Assembly (NCBI RefSeq): GCF_027286305.1
Contig: NZ_CP114599.1
Location: forward strand, 3,443,001-3,507,000
Direction of reading: 5' to 3'
Length of the DNA stretch: 64,000 bases
DNA from: Phenylobacterium sp. NIBR 498073
GTDB lineage: Bacteria > Pseudomonadota > Alphaproteobacteria > Caulobacterales > Caulobacteraceae
Numbering within the stretch: position 1 is the stretch's first letter; every line of letters begins with the position of its first letter. The position numbers and the translations under genes were made by a program. The notes below the pieces were generated by a model, which saw nothing but the letters and a program-made list of their open reading frames with translations, ran no database searches and had not been told where the DNA came from. Positions 24,848 through 32,910 of this stretch are shown piece after piece.

Positions 24848-26029
24848 ATGCCTTGGAACGACAACGCGAACCCCGGCCCCTGGGGCGCGCCGCCGCCCAA
24901 CGAGGGGAACGGCGACAAGAAACCCGGACCCCGCCGCCCGCTGGGCGGCGGCGGCGGCGGTCCTCGCGGCCCGCGCCGCCCTGAAGGGCCCGAATTGAAC
25001 GCCGCCTTCGAGCGGCTGCAACGGCAGTTGCGCGACTTCTTCGGCGGTCCCGGCGGCGACGGCGTGCGTCCCGCGGCGGTCGCGGCGGTGGCCGGGGTCG
25101 GCGTCGGCCTCTGGGCGCTGTCGGGCGTCTACATCGTCCAACCCAACGAACAGGCCGTGGTCACCACCTTCGGCGCCTATTCGCGCTCCGAGGCGCCGGG
25201 CATCCGCTACCATCTCCCGGCCCCCATCGAGCGGGTCGAGAAGGTGCCGGTCACCACCCTGAACCGCATCGACATCGGCGGGGTCGGCGACGCCAAGGTT
25301 CCCGAGGAAAGCCTGATGCTGACCGGCGACGAGAATATCGTCGACCTGAACTTCAGCGTCACCTGGCGCGTCGCCGACGCCAGCAAGTACGTGTTCACGC
25401 TGCGCGACCCCGACGCCTCGGTGAAGGCGGCCGCCGAAAGCGCCATGCGCGAGGTGGTCGGCAAGTCCGACCTGCAGCCGATCCTCACCACCGGCCGCGG
25501 CCAGGTCCAAGCCCAGACCGCCGAACTGATGCAGAAGACCCTGGATTCCTGGGGCGCGGGCATCAGCGTCGTCGAAGTCCAGATCCGCTCGGCCAACCCG
25601 CCGCAGGAGGTCGCCGCGGCCTTCCGCGACGTGAACAGCGCCGGCCAGGACCAGGAGTCGGCCCGCAACGAGGCCAACACCTACCGCAACCGCGTCGTCA
25701 ACGAAGCCAAGGGTGACGCGGCCAAGCTGGTCCAGTCCGCCGAGGGCTATCGCGAACAGGCCGTGCGCGAAGCGACCGGCGACGTCGCCCGCTTCAACCA
25801 GATCTACAACGAGTACCGCCGCGCTCCGGGCGTGACCAAGGACCGCCTCTACATCGAGACCATGGAACGCGTGCTGGCCAAGTCGAACAAGGTCGTCATC
25901 GACGGCAAGGGCGCGAGCGCGCCGATCATCCTGCCGCCCGACGTGTTCCGGCCGCGCACCCAGCCTGCGCCGTCCGCTGCGGAGCCCGCTCCGCCCACGG
26001 TCGCGCCGTCGACGGGAGCCGCCCGATGA
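24848..26029 (+). CDS. hflK: HflK, SPFH protease-regulator subunit
   Basis: 393 residues from the ATG at 24848. The first 75 residues are Gly/Pro/Arg rich, as usual for HflK ('GGGGGGPRGPRRPEGP'). One membrane helix lies at about 76-97, then the SPFH/band-7 domain from about residue 98 ('VYIVQPNEQAVVTTFGAYSR') and a helical C-terminal half with 'FNQIYNEYRRAPGVTKDRLYIETMERVL'. With HflC it forms a large periplasm-facing cage around the FtsH protease and tunes its activity. The stop overlaps the hflC start by 4 bases. The Pro/Ala tail (about 370-393) is variable. Confidence 0.96.
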   Translation: MPWNDNANPGPWGAPPPNEGNGDKKPGPRRPLGGGGGGPRGPRRPEGPELNAAFERLQRQLRDFFGGPGGDGVRPAAVAAVAGVGVGLWALSGVYIVQPNEQAVVTTFGAYSRSEAPGIRYHLPAPIERVEKVPVTTLNRIDIGGVGDAKVPEESLMLTGDENIVDLNFSVTWRVADASKYVFTLRDPDASVKAAAESAMREVVGKSDLQPILTTGRGQVQAQTAELMQKTLDSWGAGISVVEVQIRSANPPQEVAAAFRDVNSAGQDQESARNEANTYRNRVVNEAKGDAAKLVQSAEGYREQAVREATGDVARFNQIYNEYRRAPGVTKDRLYIETMERVLAKSNKVVIDGKGASAPIILPPDVFRPRTQPAPSAAEPAPPTVAPSTGAAR

Positions 26030-26916
26030 ACCGCAGCCTTCCCGTTCTCGGCATCCTGCTGGCCGGCGCTCTGATCGTCCTGTCGCAGACCTTCTTCATC
26101 GTCGACCAGCGCAAGCAGGCGGTGATCGTCCGCCTGGGCGAGCCCGTACGCGTCATCAACGCCCCCGGCGATCCGGGCCCCGGTCTGAAGGTCAAGGTCC
26201 CGTTCGTCGAGAACGTGGTCATGTTCGACAAGCGCAACCTGGCCATCGAGGCGGCTCAGGAGGAAATCACCGCCTCCGACCAGCAGCGCCTGGTGGTCGA
26301 CGCCTTCGTCCGCTACCGCATCTCTCAGCCGCTGCTCTACTACCGCACCCTGCGCGACGAGCAGACCGCCAGCGACCGCATCGAGCGGCTGGTGAACTCC
26401 TCCCTGCGCCAGGTGCTCGGCACCGCGACCTCGACCGAGATCATCTCGGGTCGCCGCGAAGCGCTGCTGGCCCAGACCAAGAAGGACGTCGTCGCCCGCG
26501 CCGCGGCCTCGCGTCTTGGCATTCAGATCATCGACATCCGCATCAAGCGCGCCGACTACCCGCCGCAGATCCAGGAGTCGGTCTATCGCCGGATGCAGAC
26601 CAGCCGCCAGCAGGAAGCCGCCCGCATCCGCGCCCAGGGCGAGCAGGAAAAGCGCGAGATCATCGCCGGCGCCGACAAGGAAGTGGCCATCACCCTGGCC
26701 ACCGCCCGCGAGCAGGCCGAGACCACCCGAGGCGAAGGCGACGCGGTTCGTACGCGCCTCTTCGCCCAGGGCTTCGGCAAGGACCCGGCCTTCGCCTCGT
26801 TCTATCGCTCGATGCAGGCCTATGAGGCCTCGCTCGGCCAGGGCGACACGACGATGGTGCTCTCCCCCGACAGCGCCTTCTTCAAGTACTTCGAACGCGG
26901 CCCCAACGCCCGCTGA
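26026..26916 (+). CDS. hflC: HflC, SPFH protease-regulator subunit
   Basis: 296 residues. Membrane anchor at about 5-22, SPFH domain with 'SQTFFIVDQRKQAVIVRLGEP' and 'VDAFVRYRISQPLLYYRTL', the typical 'RLGIQIIDIRIKRADYPPQIQESVYRRMQ', and the C-terminal 'DTTMVLSPDSAFFKYFERG' found in nearly all HflC proteins. Partner of HflK in the FtsH-associated cage in the inner membrane. It begins inside the last codons of hflK (atga) and its stop overlaps the start of the next GNAT gene, so all three are coupled. Confidence 0.97.
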   Translation: MNRSLPVLGILLAGALIVLSQTFFIVDQRKQAVIVRLGEPVRVINAPGDPGPGLKVKVPFVENVVMFDKRNLAIEAAQEEITASDQQRLVVDAFVRYRISQPLLYYRTLRDEQTASDRIERLVNSSLRQVLGTATSTEIISGRREALLAQTKKDVVARAAASRLGIQIIDIRIKRADYPPQIQESVYRRMQTSRQQEAARIRAQGEQEKREIIAGADKEVAITLATAREQAETTRGEGDAVRTRLFAQGFGKDPAFASFYRSMQAYEASLGQGDTTMVLSPDSAFFKYFERGPNAR

Positions 26917-27458
26917 TGGCGCCGCGCCTCGTTCGGCCAGACCTCGCGTACATGCCCTCCTTCGTGGCGGCGTTGCGCGAGGGCTACGCCCGCGACACCC
27001 TGCGTCCGGAAACGCCTGAGAGCATCGCGGAAGTGGCCGGCGACCAGGCCGCCTTCGTCGCCAGCCAACTGGCCCCGCCGACCAGCGTCACCCTGCCCGA
27101 CGGCAGCCAGGGCCCGGCCGTCCCCTACACGGTGCTCTGGTACGTCGAGGGCGCGGAATTCCTCGGCTCGCTGCACATCCGCCATCACCTGAACGCCAAC
27201 CTGGAAAAGGTCGGCGGCCACGTCGGCTACGCCGTGCGCCCCTCGGCCCGCGGCCTGGGCCACGCCAGCGCCATCCTCGCCGCCGGCTTGGACTACATCC
27301 GCGCCAACCTCGACCTCGAGCGGGTGCTGCTGACCGTCAACGCCCAGAACCCGGCGTCCATCCGCGTCATCGAAAAGAACGGCGGCGTCCACACCGCCTC
27401 GATCCCGCACATCTGGATTCCCGGCGACACCGCCCTGCACTACTGGATCGAACTGTAG
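26916..27458 (+). CDS. GNAT family N-acetyltransferase
   Basis: 180 residues starting within the hflC stop (tgatg). Acetyl-CoA-binding region 'GGHVGYAVRPSARGLGHASAIL' with R/G-x-x-G-x-A, followed by 'VLLTVNAQNPASIRVIEKNGG', the motif B Asn and conserved Asn-Pro-Ala-Ser. The fold resembles small RimI/Eis-like enzymes with an N-terminal 'RPDLAYMPSFVAALREGY' helix. The substrate is unknown. Its tight coupling to hflK-hflC suggests co-expression, not necessarily joint function. Confidence 0.85.
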   Translation: MAPRLVRPDLAYMPSFVAALREGYARDTLRPETPESIAEVAGDQAAFVASQLAPPTSVTLPDGSQGPAVPYTVLWYVEGAEFLGSLHIRHHLNANLEKVGGHVGYAVRPSARGLGHASAILAAGLDYIRANLDLERVLLTVNAQNPASIRVIEKNGGVHTASIPHIWIPGDTALHYWIEL

Positions 27459-27507
27459 CCGCCCGCAAAGGGTGGACAGCGGCCGCCCATGCTTGCAGCC
27501 TCGGCTG

Positions 27508-28023
27508 ATGCGGCCAGAGATCATCATCGAGACCGAACGGCTCCAATTCACCCCGTTCGCGCCCACTGACTTGGCCCTGTTTTGTGACCTTCACAGCGAT
27601 CCGGAGGTCCAGCGGTTCATGTCGCCTGACGGGTTGGCGATGCCGGAGGAGATCGCGCGCGAGCAGCTTGCACGGCAGATCGAAAACCAGGCGCGCTTCG
27701 GCTTCAGCAAGTGGAAGCTGTGTCTCAAGAATGGGCGCTTCATCGGCCGGGCCGGTCTTTCGCTCTTTGAGCGGACGAATGAGATCGAGCTCGGCTACGT
27801 GCTGAAGCAGGACATGTGGGGCCAGGGGTTCGCCACTGAAGCGGCCACCGCCGTTGCGCGCTGGGCCTTCGCCCACCTCCAGATCGACCACCTCATCGCC
27901 TTCACCCATCCGCAGAACACCGCCTCGCAGCGCGTGCTCGTCAGGGCCGGAATGCGTGATCTCGGGCTGCGCGACATGGGCTTTGAGCAACCCTCTCGCG
28001 TCTTCCGGCTAGACCGGCCATAG
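27508..28023 (+). CDS. GNAT family N-acetyltransferase (RimJ/RimL-like)
   Basis: 171 residues from the ATG at 27508; an in-frame GTG at 27472 would add 12 residues. Starts 'IIIETERLQFTPFAPTDLALF', the usual opening of RimJ-type acetyltransferases, then 'IELGYVLKQDMWGQGFATEAA' (acetyl-CoA loop G-Q-G-F-A) and 'IAFTHPQNTASQRVLVRAGM'. It probably acetylates a protein N-terminus or small amine. The gene is visibly less GC-rich than its upstream neighbours and opens a run of small accessory genes that continues to about 31.1 kb. Confidence 0.87.
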   Translation: MRPEIIIETERLQFTPFAPTDLALFCDLHSDPEVQRFMSPDGLAMPEEIAREQLARQIENQARFGFSKWKLCLKNGRFIGRAGLSLFERTNEIELGYVLKQDMWGQGFATEAATAVARWAFAHLQIDHLIAFTHPQNTASQRVLVRAGMRDLGLRDMGFEQPSRVFRLDRP

Positions 28024-28110
28024 ATCCGCGAGGGGCCCGCCGGAGCCCTGTTGCGTTGCGCCCCGCCGCCACCTAGCGTCGAGCTTCCAGCGGACATCCG
28101 AGCAAGCTCC

Positions 28111-28776
28111 ATGGACTGGAAAGTCTGGCACGAGAAGTACGACGATCCCGCCTCGCCGCTGACGAGGCGACTGAGGATCGTCCAAGGGTTGGTTCGACAG
28201 GCTCTGAACGAGAGCCCGCCCGGCCGGCTCCGGGTGATCAGCCTGTGCGCAGGCCAGGGCCGGGACATCCTCGAAGTGCTCGCCGACCATTCGCGCCGCG
28301 AGGACGTTCAAGTCCGTCTGGTGGAGCTCGACGAGGGCAATTGCGAGCTTGCCAAGGCGGCGGCGCAAGCGAGCGGGCTATCCCAGGTCGAGGTCGTCGC
28401 CGCAGACGCCTCGCGCAGCGAGAACTACGCCGGCATGACCCCCGCCGATCTGGTGCTGATCTGCGGGCTGTTCGGCAATATCAGCGACGCCGACATCGAG
28501 CGGGTCGTGGCGGCTTGTCCTCAGCTCTGCAGGACGGGGGGCCGGGTCATCTGGACGCGCAATCGCCGGGCGCCGGACCGCGTGGGGCAGATTTGCGGGT
28601 GGTTCGAGGAACGCGCCTTCGAGCGCGAATGGCTGTCCGACGAGGCCTTCGAATTCGGCGTCGGCATGCATCGCTTCGCCGGAACGCCCGAACCCTTGGC
28701 CCTGGGTCGAAGCCTGTTCTCATTCGTCGGCTACGACCGTCTTCCGAACGAAGCCGACGCCTCGGGAGCTTGCTGA
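28111..28776 (+). CDS. class I SAM-dependent methyltransferase-like protein
   Basis: 221 residues from the ATG at 28111. Motif I 'RVISLCAGQGRD' (41-52), an acidic strand-2 end 'VRLVELDEGN', motif 'VVAADASR' and post-motif 'PADLVLICGLFGNISDADIERV' fit the Rossmann methyltransferase fold. The opening 'DWKVWHEKYDDPASPLTRRL' is shared by a group of uncharacterised methyltransferases. The target is unknown. Base composition is lower in GC than the core genes around it. The next gene starts 62 bases downstream on the same strand. Confidence 0.8.
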   Translation: MDWKVWHEKYDDPASPLTRRLRIVQGLVRQALNESPPGRLRVISLCAGQGRDILEVLADHSRREDVQVRLVELDEGNCELAKAAAQASGLSQVEVVAADASRSENYAGMTPADLVLICGLFGNISDADIERVVAACPQLCRTGGRVIWTRNRRAPDRVGQICGWFEERAFEREWLSDEAFEFGVGMHRFAGTPEPLALGRSLFSFVGYDRLPNEADASGAC

Positions 28777-28838
28777 TCACGCTACGATCAGGCTTCCGCC
28801 GCCGCCCGTTGGCGGCCGCCGAAATCAGAGGGAACGCC

Positions 28839-29258
28839 ATGACGGTTCGAACTGCGCGATGCGCCTGTCAGGCGTGCGAAGTCGAGGTTGAGGGCGAGCC
28901 GGTCAGCAGCGGGCTCTGTAGCTGCGACAATTGCAAACGGCGTACGGGCGCGCCGTTCGGATGGTCGGTCTACTTCCACGATGAACAGGTCAGTCGGGTG
29001 GAAGGTCCGTTGGCGGTCCTCGACGGCTTCGGCAAACGCTGGTTTTGCTCAAAATGCGGCTCGACCATCTATTGGCGGTCCTTCGGGGCGTGGCGGCCCG
29101 GCCAGACGGGATTTGCTGGAGGCTGCTTCGCCGATCCGACGCTGCCGGTCCCCACCATTGCGGTACGCCGCGCGCAAGGCATGCCGTGGATTGCCTACCC
29201 CGACGGCTGCGCAGTGTTTGATGACATGCCTCCAGTCCCTCCCCCTTCGGCTCCGTGA
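28839..29258 (+). CDS. GFA family zinc protein
   Basis: 139 residues with a good ribosome site ('agagggaacgcc'). Zinc ligands of the glutathione-dependent formaldehyde-activating enzyme fold are visible: Cys8, Cys10 and Cys13 in 'RCACQACEV', Cys27, Cys29 and Cys32 in 'LCSCDNCKRRTG', and Cys70-x-x-Cys73-Gly in 'WFCSKCGSTIY'. Family members are small zinc proteins sometimes linked to glutathione adduct chemistry; most have no proven reaction. A GST gene lies nearby on the opposite strand, which may be coincidence. Confidence 0.88.
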   Translation: MTVRTARCACQACEVEVEGEPVSSGLCSCDNCKRRTGAPFGWSVYFHDEQVSRVEGPLAVLDGFGKRWFCSKCGSTIYWRSFGAWRPGQTGFAGGCFADPTLPVPTIAVRRAQGMPWIAYPDGCAVFDDMPPVPPPSAP

Positions 29259-29333
29259 GCGTCCCGCAACGGGTCGATTTCAATCACAGGCTTCGGCCCC
29301 GACAAGGGACGTAGGCCTCCCGCGTCCGAGGGT

Positions 29334-29372
29334 AGACGTTTCCAACGTCTGCGAGGGTGGGAAACGGACGTT
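29334..29372. repeat. small hairpin and short dispersed-repeat remnant
   Basis: A 7-bp hairpin 'agacgtt tcc aacgtct' at 29334-29350, and a 28-base element at 29345-29372 (acgtctgcgaggg...aacggacgtt) that resembles, with mismatches, an element at 30219-30246 on the other side of the GST gene. Nothing else was recognised between 29259 and 29452. Confidence 0.4.
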
Positions 29373-29452
29373 GAGAGTGGCGGCACCGCACGCGCTTCGC
29401 TGACGTCCGATCCAGCAAGGCTGGTCAACGCAGTTGTGTCGACTCCGCGAGT

Positions 29453-30130
29453 CTAGTCCACCGCCCAAAGGAGTTTGTCCTCCACGTTGAGGCGCTGGAA
29501 CATCTCGAACACCCCGCTCATCGGGCTCTTGGCGTAGCTGGGTCGGGCCTGCATTCGGGAGAGCCATTCCGAGGCGGAGGGTGACCGCGCGAGCAGAGCC
29601 GATCCCTCCGGCGTTCGGGTGAAGAAGAGAAGTTGCGGCAGCAGGAAGCTGTCCGCCAGGGTCATCGCGGAGCCCACCAGAAACCCGCCCTCGGCGACGG
29701 CCTCATCGATCAGGCGCATCTGCAGAAGCAGACCGGCGCGAGCTTCGGCGAGAAAGGCTTCGTCGGGGGCAAAGCCGAATGCGGGGCGAACCAGGCGCTC
29801 CTTCATGAAGCGGTTCATTGTCGGGAAGACATAGGAATTGACGATGCTGATCCAGCGCAGGACCTCGGCCTGGCCGAGGGCGTCAACGGGTTGCAGGGAG
29901 CGACCGGCGAACGCGCGATCGATGTAGTGCGCAATCGCCAGAGTTTCGTAGAGAACGACCGCTCCGTGCTGAAACGCGGGCATTTTTCCGAATGGATGCA
30001 GCGCCAAGTGCTCGTGCGAACCCGGCGTCAGCGGGACCACCTCGTAGTCAACGCCCTTTTCGTCGGCGACATGTATCGCCGTCCAGAGGTAGGCGCTCTC
30101 GGCCAGCGAATGGAACCTAATTGTCGCCAT
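29453..30130 (-). CDS. glutathione S-transferase family protein
   Basis: 225 residues. N-terminal thioredoxin-like domain with 'FGKMPAFQHGAVVLYETLAI', that is the cis-Pro and Glu-Thr pair that bind glutathione. Helical C-terminal domain with 'AMTLADSFLLPQLLFF'. No canonical catalytic Ser/Tyr/Cys is obvious at the extreme N-terminus ('HSLAESAYLWTAIHVA'). Substrate unknown. It is isolated on the minus strand in the lower-GC accessory stretch, and flanked on both sides by related short repeats. Confidence 0.86.
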   Translation of the reverse strand: MATIRFHSLAESAYLWTAIHVADEKGVDYEVVPLTPGSHEHLALHPFGKMPAFQHGAVVLYETLAIAHYIDRAFAGRSLQPVDALGQAEVLRWISIVNSYVFPTMNRFMKERLVRPAFGFAPDEAFLAEARAGLLLQMRLIDEAVAEGGFLVGSAMTLADSFLLPQLLFFTRTPEGSALLARSPSASEWLSRMQARPSYAKSPMSGVFEMFQRLNVEDKLLWAVD

Positions 30131-30218
30131 GGGCGCGCTCCCTGTTCAAAGAGAAGCGTGCGCCGCCTTGCCGAGAGCCGCCTTGCGGTACATCAAAGCG
30201 ACTCCGGAGCCCCACCGG

Positions 30219-30246
30219 ACGTCCGACTTGGGTCGGAAGCGGACCT
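30219..30246. repeat. short dispersed-repeat element upstream of the GST gene
   Basis: A 28-base element 'acgtccgacttgggtcgg' + 'aagcggacct' with an inverted character (acgtccg ... cggacct). Elements of this look, centred on 'ttgggtcggaagcgga', recur between genes in several alphaproteobacteria as I remember them. It is followed at 30264-30275 by a perfect 12-bp palindrome, ggtgacgtcacc. Function unknown. Confidence 0.4.
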
Positions 30247-30291
30247 AAGCATCATCACGCAAAGGTGACGTCACCGCCTCGCTCCCCTCGA

Positions 30292-31131
30292 TCACTCGGC
30301 ACGCGCCCGCAACACCGCGATCGCCTGGGTCGGATTGTCCCGTCGTCCCGGGACGATCTCCAGCACCTCGAGCAACGGCGCGGCCATCGCCGTGAACTGC
30401 GCGCTCGTCGTCCAGAACGACAGGTAATTCGAGCCTTCCATGGCGTCGTTCAGCACGATGAAGGGTTCGCCCTCCAGACGCTCGGCGACGCCGGGCGGTC
30501 CCCAGGCCCGCGCATAGCCCTCGTCGTGGAAGGTCAGCAGCGCCAGCCCACCCGGCCGCAACACGCGATGCGCCTCCTCCAGCCAGGCGCGCACCGCCTT
30601 CTCGCACAGGTGCGTCAGCACCGAGTAGGCGTAGACAAGGTCCTTGGACTTGGCGTCCAGCGGCGTCGGCGTGCGCAGTCCGTTCAGCAGGTAGCGCCCC
30701 GGCAGGTGCGCGCTCGTCCAGTCGACCAGCCGCCGGTTGATGTCCGAGCCGGTGAACGCGCCGCCGCCAGCGATCACCTGCGGCGCCAGCCAGCGGGCGA
30801 TCCGGCCGCAGCCGCACCCCAGGTCCCAGACGTCCGCCGCCTTCCCGACGTCGACGCCGTGTTTTCCGGCCAGGCTGCTGAACATCGCGGCGTGTTCTCG
30901 TCCGCCCTCCGAGAACCACCGCCCGTCCGAGCTCGCCCCGACCAGCACCAGCAGCTCGGCCGGCGGCATCGGCAGGTCGTCGTCGAACGGCGGGGCCGGC
31001 GCCTGGGCCAGCCGTCGCTCTTGGCGACGATGCAACACTCCGATCAGGCCGCTGACCTCCAGCGCCCGCTGCAGGTGCGGCCGCAGCCGCAGTCGAACCG
31101 CGGCCGGAACAAGTCTGGCGTAGAGCGTCAT
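30292..31131 (-). CDS. class I SAM-dependent methyltransferase
   Basis: 279 residues. Motif I 'VWDLGCGCGRIARWL' (101-115), acidic 'FTGSDINRRLVDW', motif II/III 'DLVYAYSVLTHLCEKAVRAWL' and 'VLRPGGLALLTFHD' are all present. An N-terminal helical extension of about 70 residues precedes the core. The 'DLGCGCGR' and 'SVLTHL' pattern is common in enzymes that methylate sugars or lipid-linked glycans, but the substrate cannot be decided. It is divergent from the serine protease gene; the 280-base gap between them holds both promoters. Confidence 0.83.
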   Translation of the reverse strand: MTLYARLVPAAVRLRLRPHLQRALEVSGLIGVLHRRQERRLAQAPAPPFDDDLPMPPAELLVLVGASSDGRWFSEGGREHAAMFSSLAGKHGVDVGKAADVWDLGCGCGRIARWLAPQVIAGGGAFTGSDINRRLVDWTSAHLPGRYLLNGLRTPTPLDAKSKDLVYAYSVLTHLCEKAVRAWLEEAHRVLRPGGLALLTFHDEGYARAWGPPGVAERLEGEPFIVLNDAMEGSNYLSFWTTSAQFTAMAAPLLEVLEIVPGRRDNPTQAIAVLRARAE

Positions 31132-31352
31132 GGCGCTCGGCCTCCCCGCCTAGCCGACCAGCCCCCTTGGCCGCATCCCGACCAGGGACAGTAACGCTGC
31201 AATCGCCACCGCCGCAACTCCGGGTTGGGCGTGACAAGACTTGGTTGAAGATCCCCTTCAATCGAGGCCCCAACGCCGCCGGCTGGTCGAAACCTGGACA
31301 GATCCGCCGCGAAAGCGCCCCAAACTGCGGCCATCCGCAGCAGGCCCTAAAG

Positions 31353-31379
31353 GGAACCAAGCTGCGCCTTGGCCGCTTT
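31353..31379 (+). promoter_or_regulatory. possible EcfG/SigT-type promoter
   Basis: 'ggaacc' at 31353-31358 followed after about 17-18 bases by 'gcttt/cttt', close to the general-stress promoter pattern GGAAC-N17-CGTT of alphaproteobacteria but with a mismatched -10. It lies about 35 bases upstream of the protease start codon. Tentative. Confidence 0.25.
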
Positions 31380-31411
31380 CCGGCGACAGTACTTACGTCC
31401 GGAGCCCGCCT

Positions 31412-32212
31412 TTGCGCACTCAACAGCTACTCTACGCCGCGGCCGGCGTGGTCATTTTCCTCATGCTTCTGCTGATCGGCTGGGGCCTCAGCCACCGGGG
31501 CGATCAGGGCCCGGCGGCCCGCGGCGCGACCAACTTCGTCGACGCGGTCCAGCGCGCTCAGGCCGCGACCGTCATGCTCACCGTCTCAGGTTCCGACGGT
31601 CGCAATGGCGGCGCGCCGATGCAGATGGGCTCGGGCTTCGTGGTCAGCGCCGACGGGCTGGTGGTCACCGCCGCCCATGTCACCGGCGGCCTGCCGGTGG
31701 TCAATCTGGTGTTCGCCGACGGCACGGTCGCCCGCGCCGAGCTGGCCGGCGCCAACGAGGCCGCCGACGTCGCCGTCTATCGCGCCACCCCCGGCCGCCA
31801 GCTCGCCGCCCTCTCCTTCGGCGACAGCAACCAGGTCAAGGCCGGGCAACCGGTGGTGCTGATGGGCGCGCCCTACGGCCTGGTCGGCACCGCCACCTCG
31901 GGCATCATCTCGGCGGTGAACCGCCAGATCGGCGCGCCGGTGGACGAGGACGATCCCTTCGCCGGCGCCGCCCTCAGCGGGCCGGTGAAAGCCTATCTGC
32001 AGACCGACGCGGCCCTGACCGCCGGCGGCTCCGGCGGCCCGCTGCTCAACAGCGCCGGCCAGGTGATCGGCATGGCCAGCGCGCGGGAGTCGCGCGGCGA
32101 GCCCGGCGCGGGCCTGGCCTTCGCCATCCCTGCCAATGTCGTGAAGTCGATCGTCGACGAGGTGAAGGCCGGGCCGCCCCCGGCCGCTGCGCCGGCTACG
32201 CGCCAGCCCTGA
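31412..32212 (+). CDS. membrane-anchored trypsin-like serine protease (HtrA-like, no PDZ)
   Basis: 266 residues from a TTG preceded by 'ggag' 7 bases away; no ATG is available in frame. N-terminal membrane helix at about 7-25. Catalytic triad His89 ('VTAAHVTGG'), Asp119 ('EAADVAVYR') and Ser207 ('LTAGGSGGPLLN') in the S1C/DegP arrangement. The protein ends after the protease domain with a short Pro/Ala tail, so there is no PDZ domain, unlike DegP or DegS. It is probably a periplasmic-facing protease with a membrane tether. The 3' end overlaps the convergent HAD gene by 17 bases. Confidence 0.88.
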   Translation: MRTQQLLYAAAGVVIFLMLLLIGWGLSHRGDQGPAARGATNFVDAVQRAQAATVMLTVSGSDGRNGGAPMQMGSGFVVSADGLVVTAAHVTGGLPVVNLVFADGTVARAELAGANEAADVAVYRATPGRQLAALSFGDSNQVKAGQPVVLMGAPYGLVGTATSGIISAVNRQIGAPVDEDDPFAGAALSGPVKAYLQTDAALTAGGSGGPLLNSAGQVIGMASARESRGEPGAGLAFAIPANVVKSIVDEVKAGPPPAAAPATRQP

Positions 32213-32861
32213 TCAGCGCCTCGACCTCATGCAGGTCGCGGGCGATGCGGATGCACAGCCCGTGCATCTCCTCGGTCGCGTCCAGCAGGTCGGGCACCAT
32301 GATGGTCATCATCCCGGCCGCGGCTGCGGCGCGTACGCCGTTGTGGCTGTCCTCCAGCGCCAGGCAGTCGACGGGCGCGACGCCCAACGCTTCGGCCGCG
32401 CGCAGATAGGGATCGGGCGCAGGCTTGGCGTTGGCGTAGTCGCCGGCCGCCATGACCGCGTGGAAGCGGTCCAGAAGCCCGTGGCCGCCGATGTGATGCC
32501 TGACCGACTCGTGCCCCGACGACGTCGCGATGGCCCGCGGCAGCCTCAACGCATCGAGAAGGTCGAGGATTTCGCGCACCCCGGCCTTCAACGCCACCTC
32601 GGCGGCGACCAGCTCGCGGAAACGCGTGACCGTGGCGACCTTGAACGCTTCGGGGTCGAAGCCCCGGCCGTAGTGGGTCTGCAGGATTTGCGCATTGGCC
32701 GGCCAGGACAGGCCGATCAGGCTGAGGAACAGCTCGTTCGGGAATTCCAGCCCGTCGGCGATCGCCGTGGCGGTCATGGCCTCGCGGTAAACCGTCTCGG
32801 TGTCGACCAGCAGGCCGTCCATGTCGAAGATCACGGCCTTGGGGATGCGGGGCAAGCTCAT
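32196..32861 (-). CDS. HAD-superfamily phosphatase / phosphoglucomutase-like
   Basis: 221 residues. Motif I 'VIFDMDGLLVDTE' with Asp13 and Asp15, motif II Ser/Thr in 'AIATSSGHESV', motif III Lys in 'NAKPAPDPYLRAA' and motif IV in 'CLALEDSHNGVRAA'. The helical cap between motifs I and II marks subfamily IA, as in beta-phosphoglucomutase, sugar-phosphate or phosphoglycolate phosphatases. The substrate is not determinable. It sits 49 bases downstream of serB on the same strand and could share its transcript. Confidence 0.88.
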   Translation of the reverse strand: MSLPRIPKAVIFDMDGLLVDTETVYREAMTATAIADGLEFPNELFLSLIGLSWPANAQILQTHYGRGFDPEAFKVATVTRFRELVAAEVALKAGVREILDLLDALRLPRAIATSSGHESVRHHIGGHGLLDRFHAVMAAGDYANAKPAPDPYLRAAEALGVAPVDCLALEDSHNGVRAAAAAGMMTIMVPDLLDATEEMHGLCIRIARDLHEVEALIRAGA

Positions 32862-32910
32862 GGCCCGGCTTCTAGCGCGCGGCGACCATGAGCGGAATTC
32901 AAACCCGGCT

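Noticed and set aside
27472..27507. A GTG start for the RimJ-like acetyltransferase
   Set aside because: The added residues are not typical of the family, which usually opens with the 'ETERL' strand close to the first Met; the ATG at 27508 fits better.
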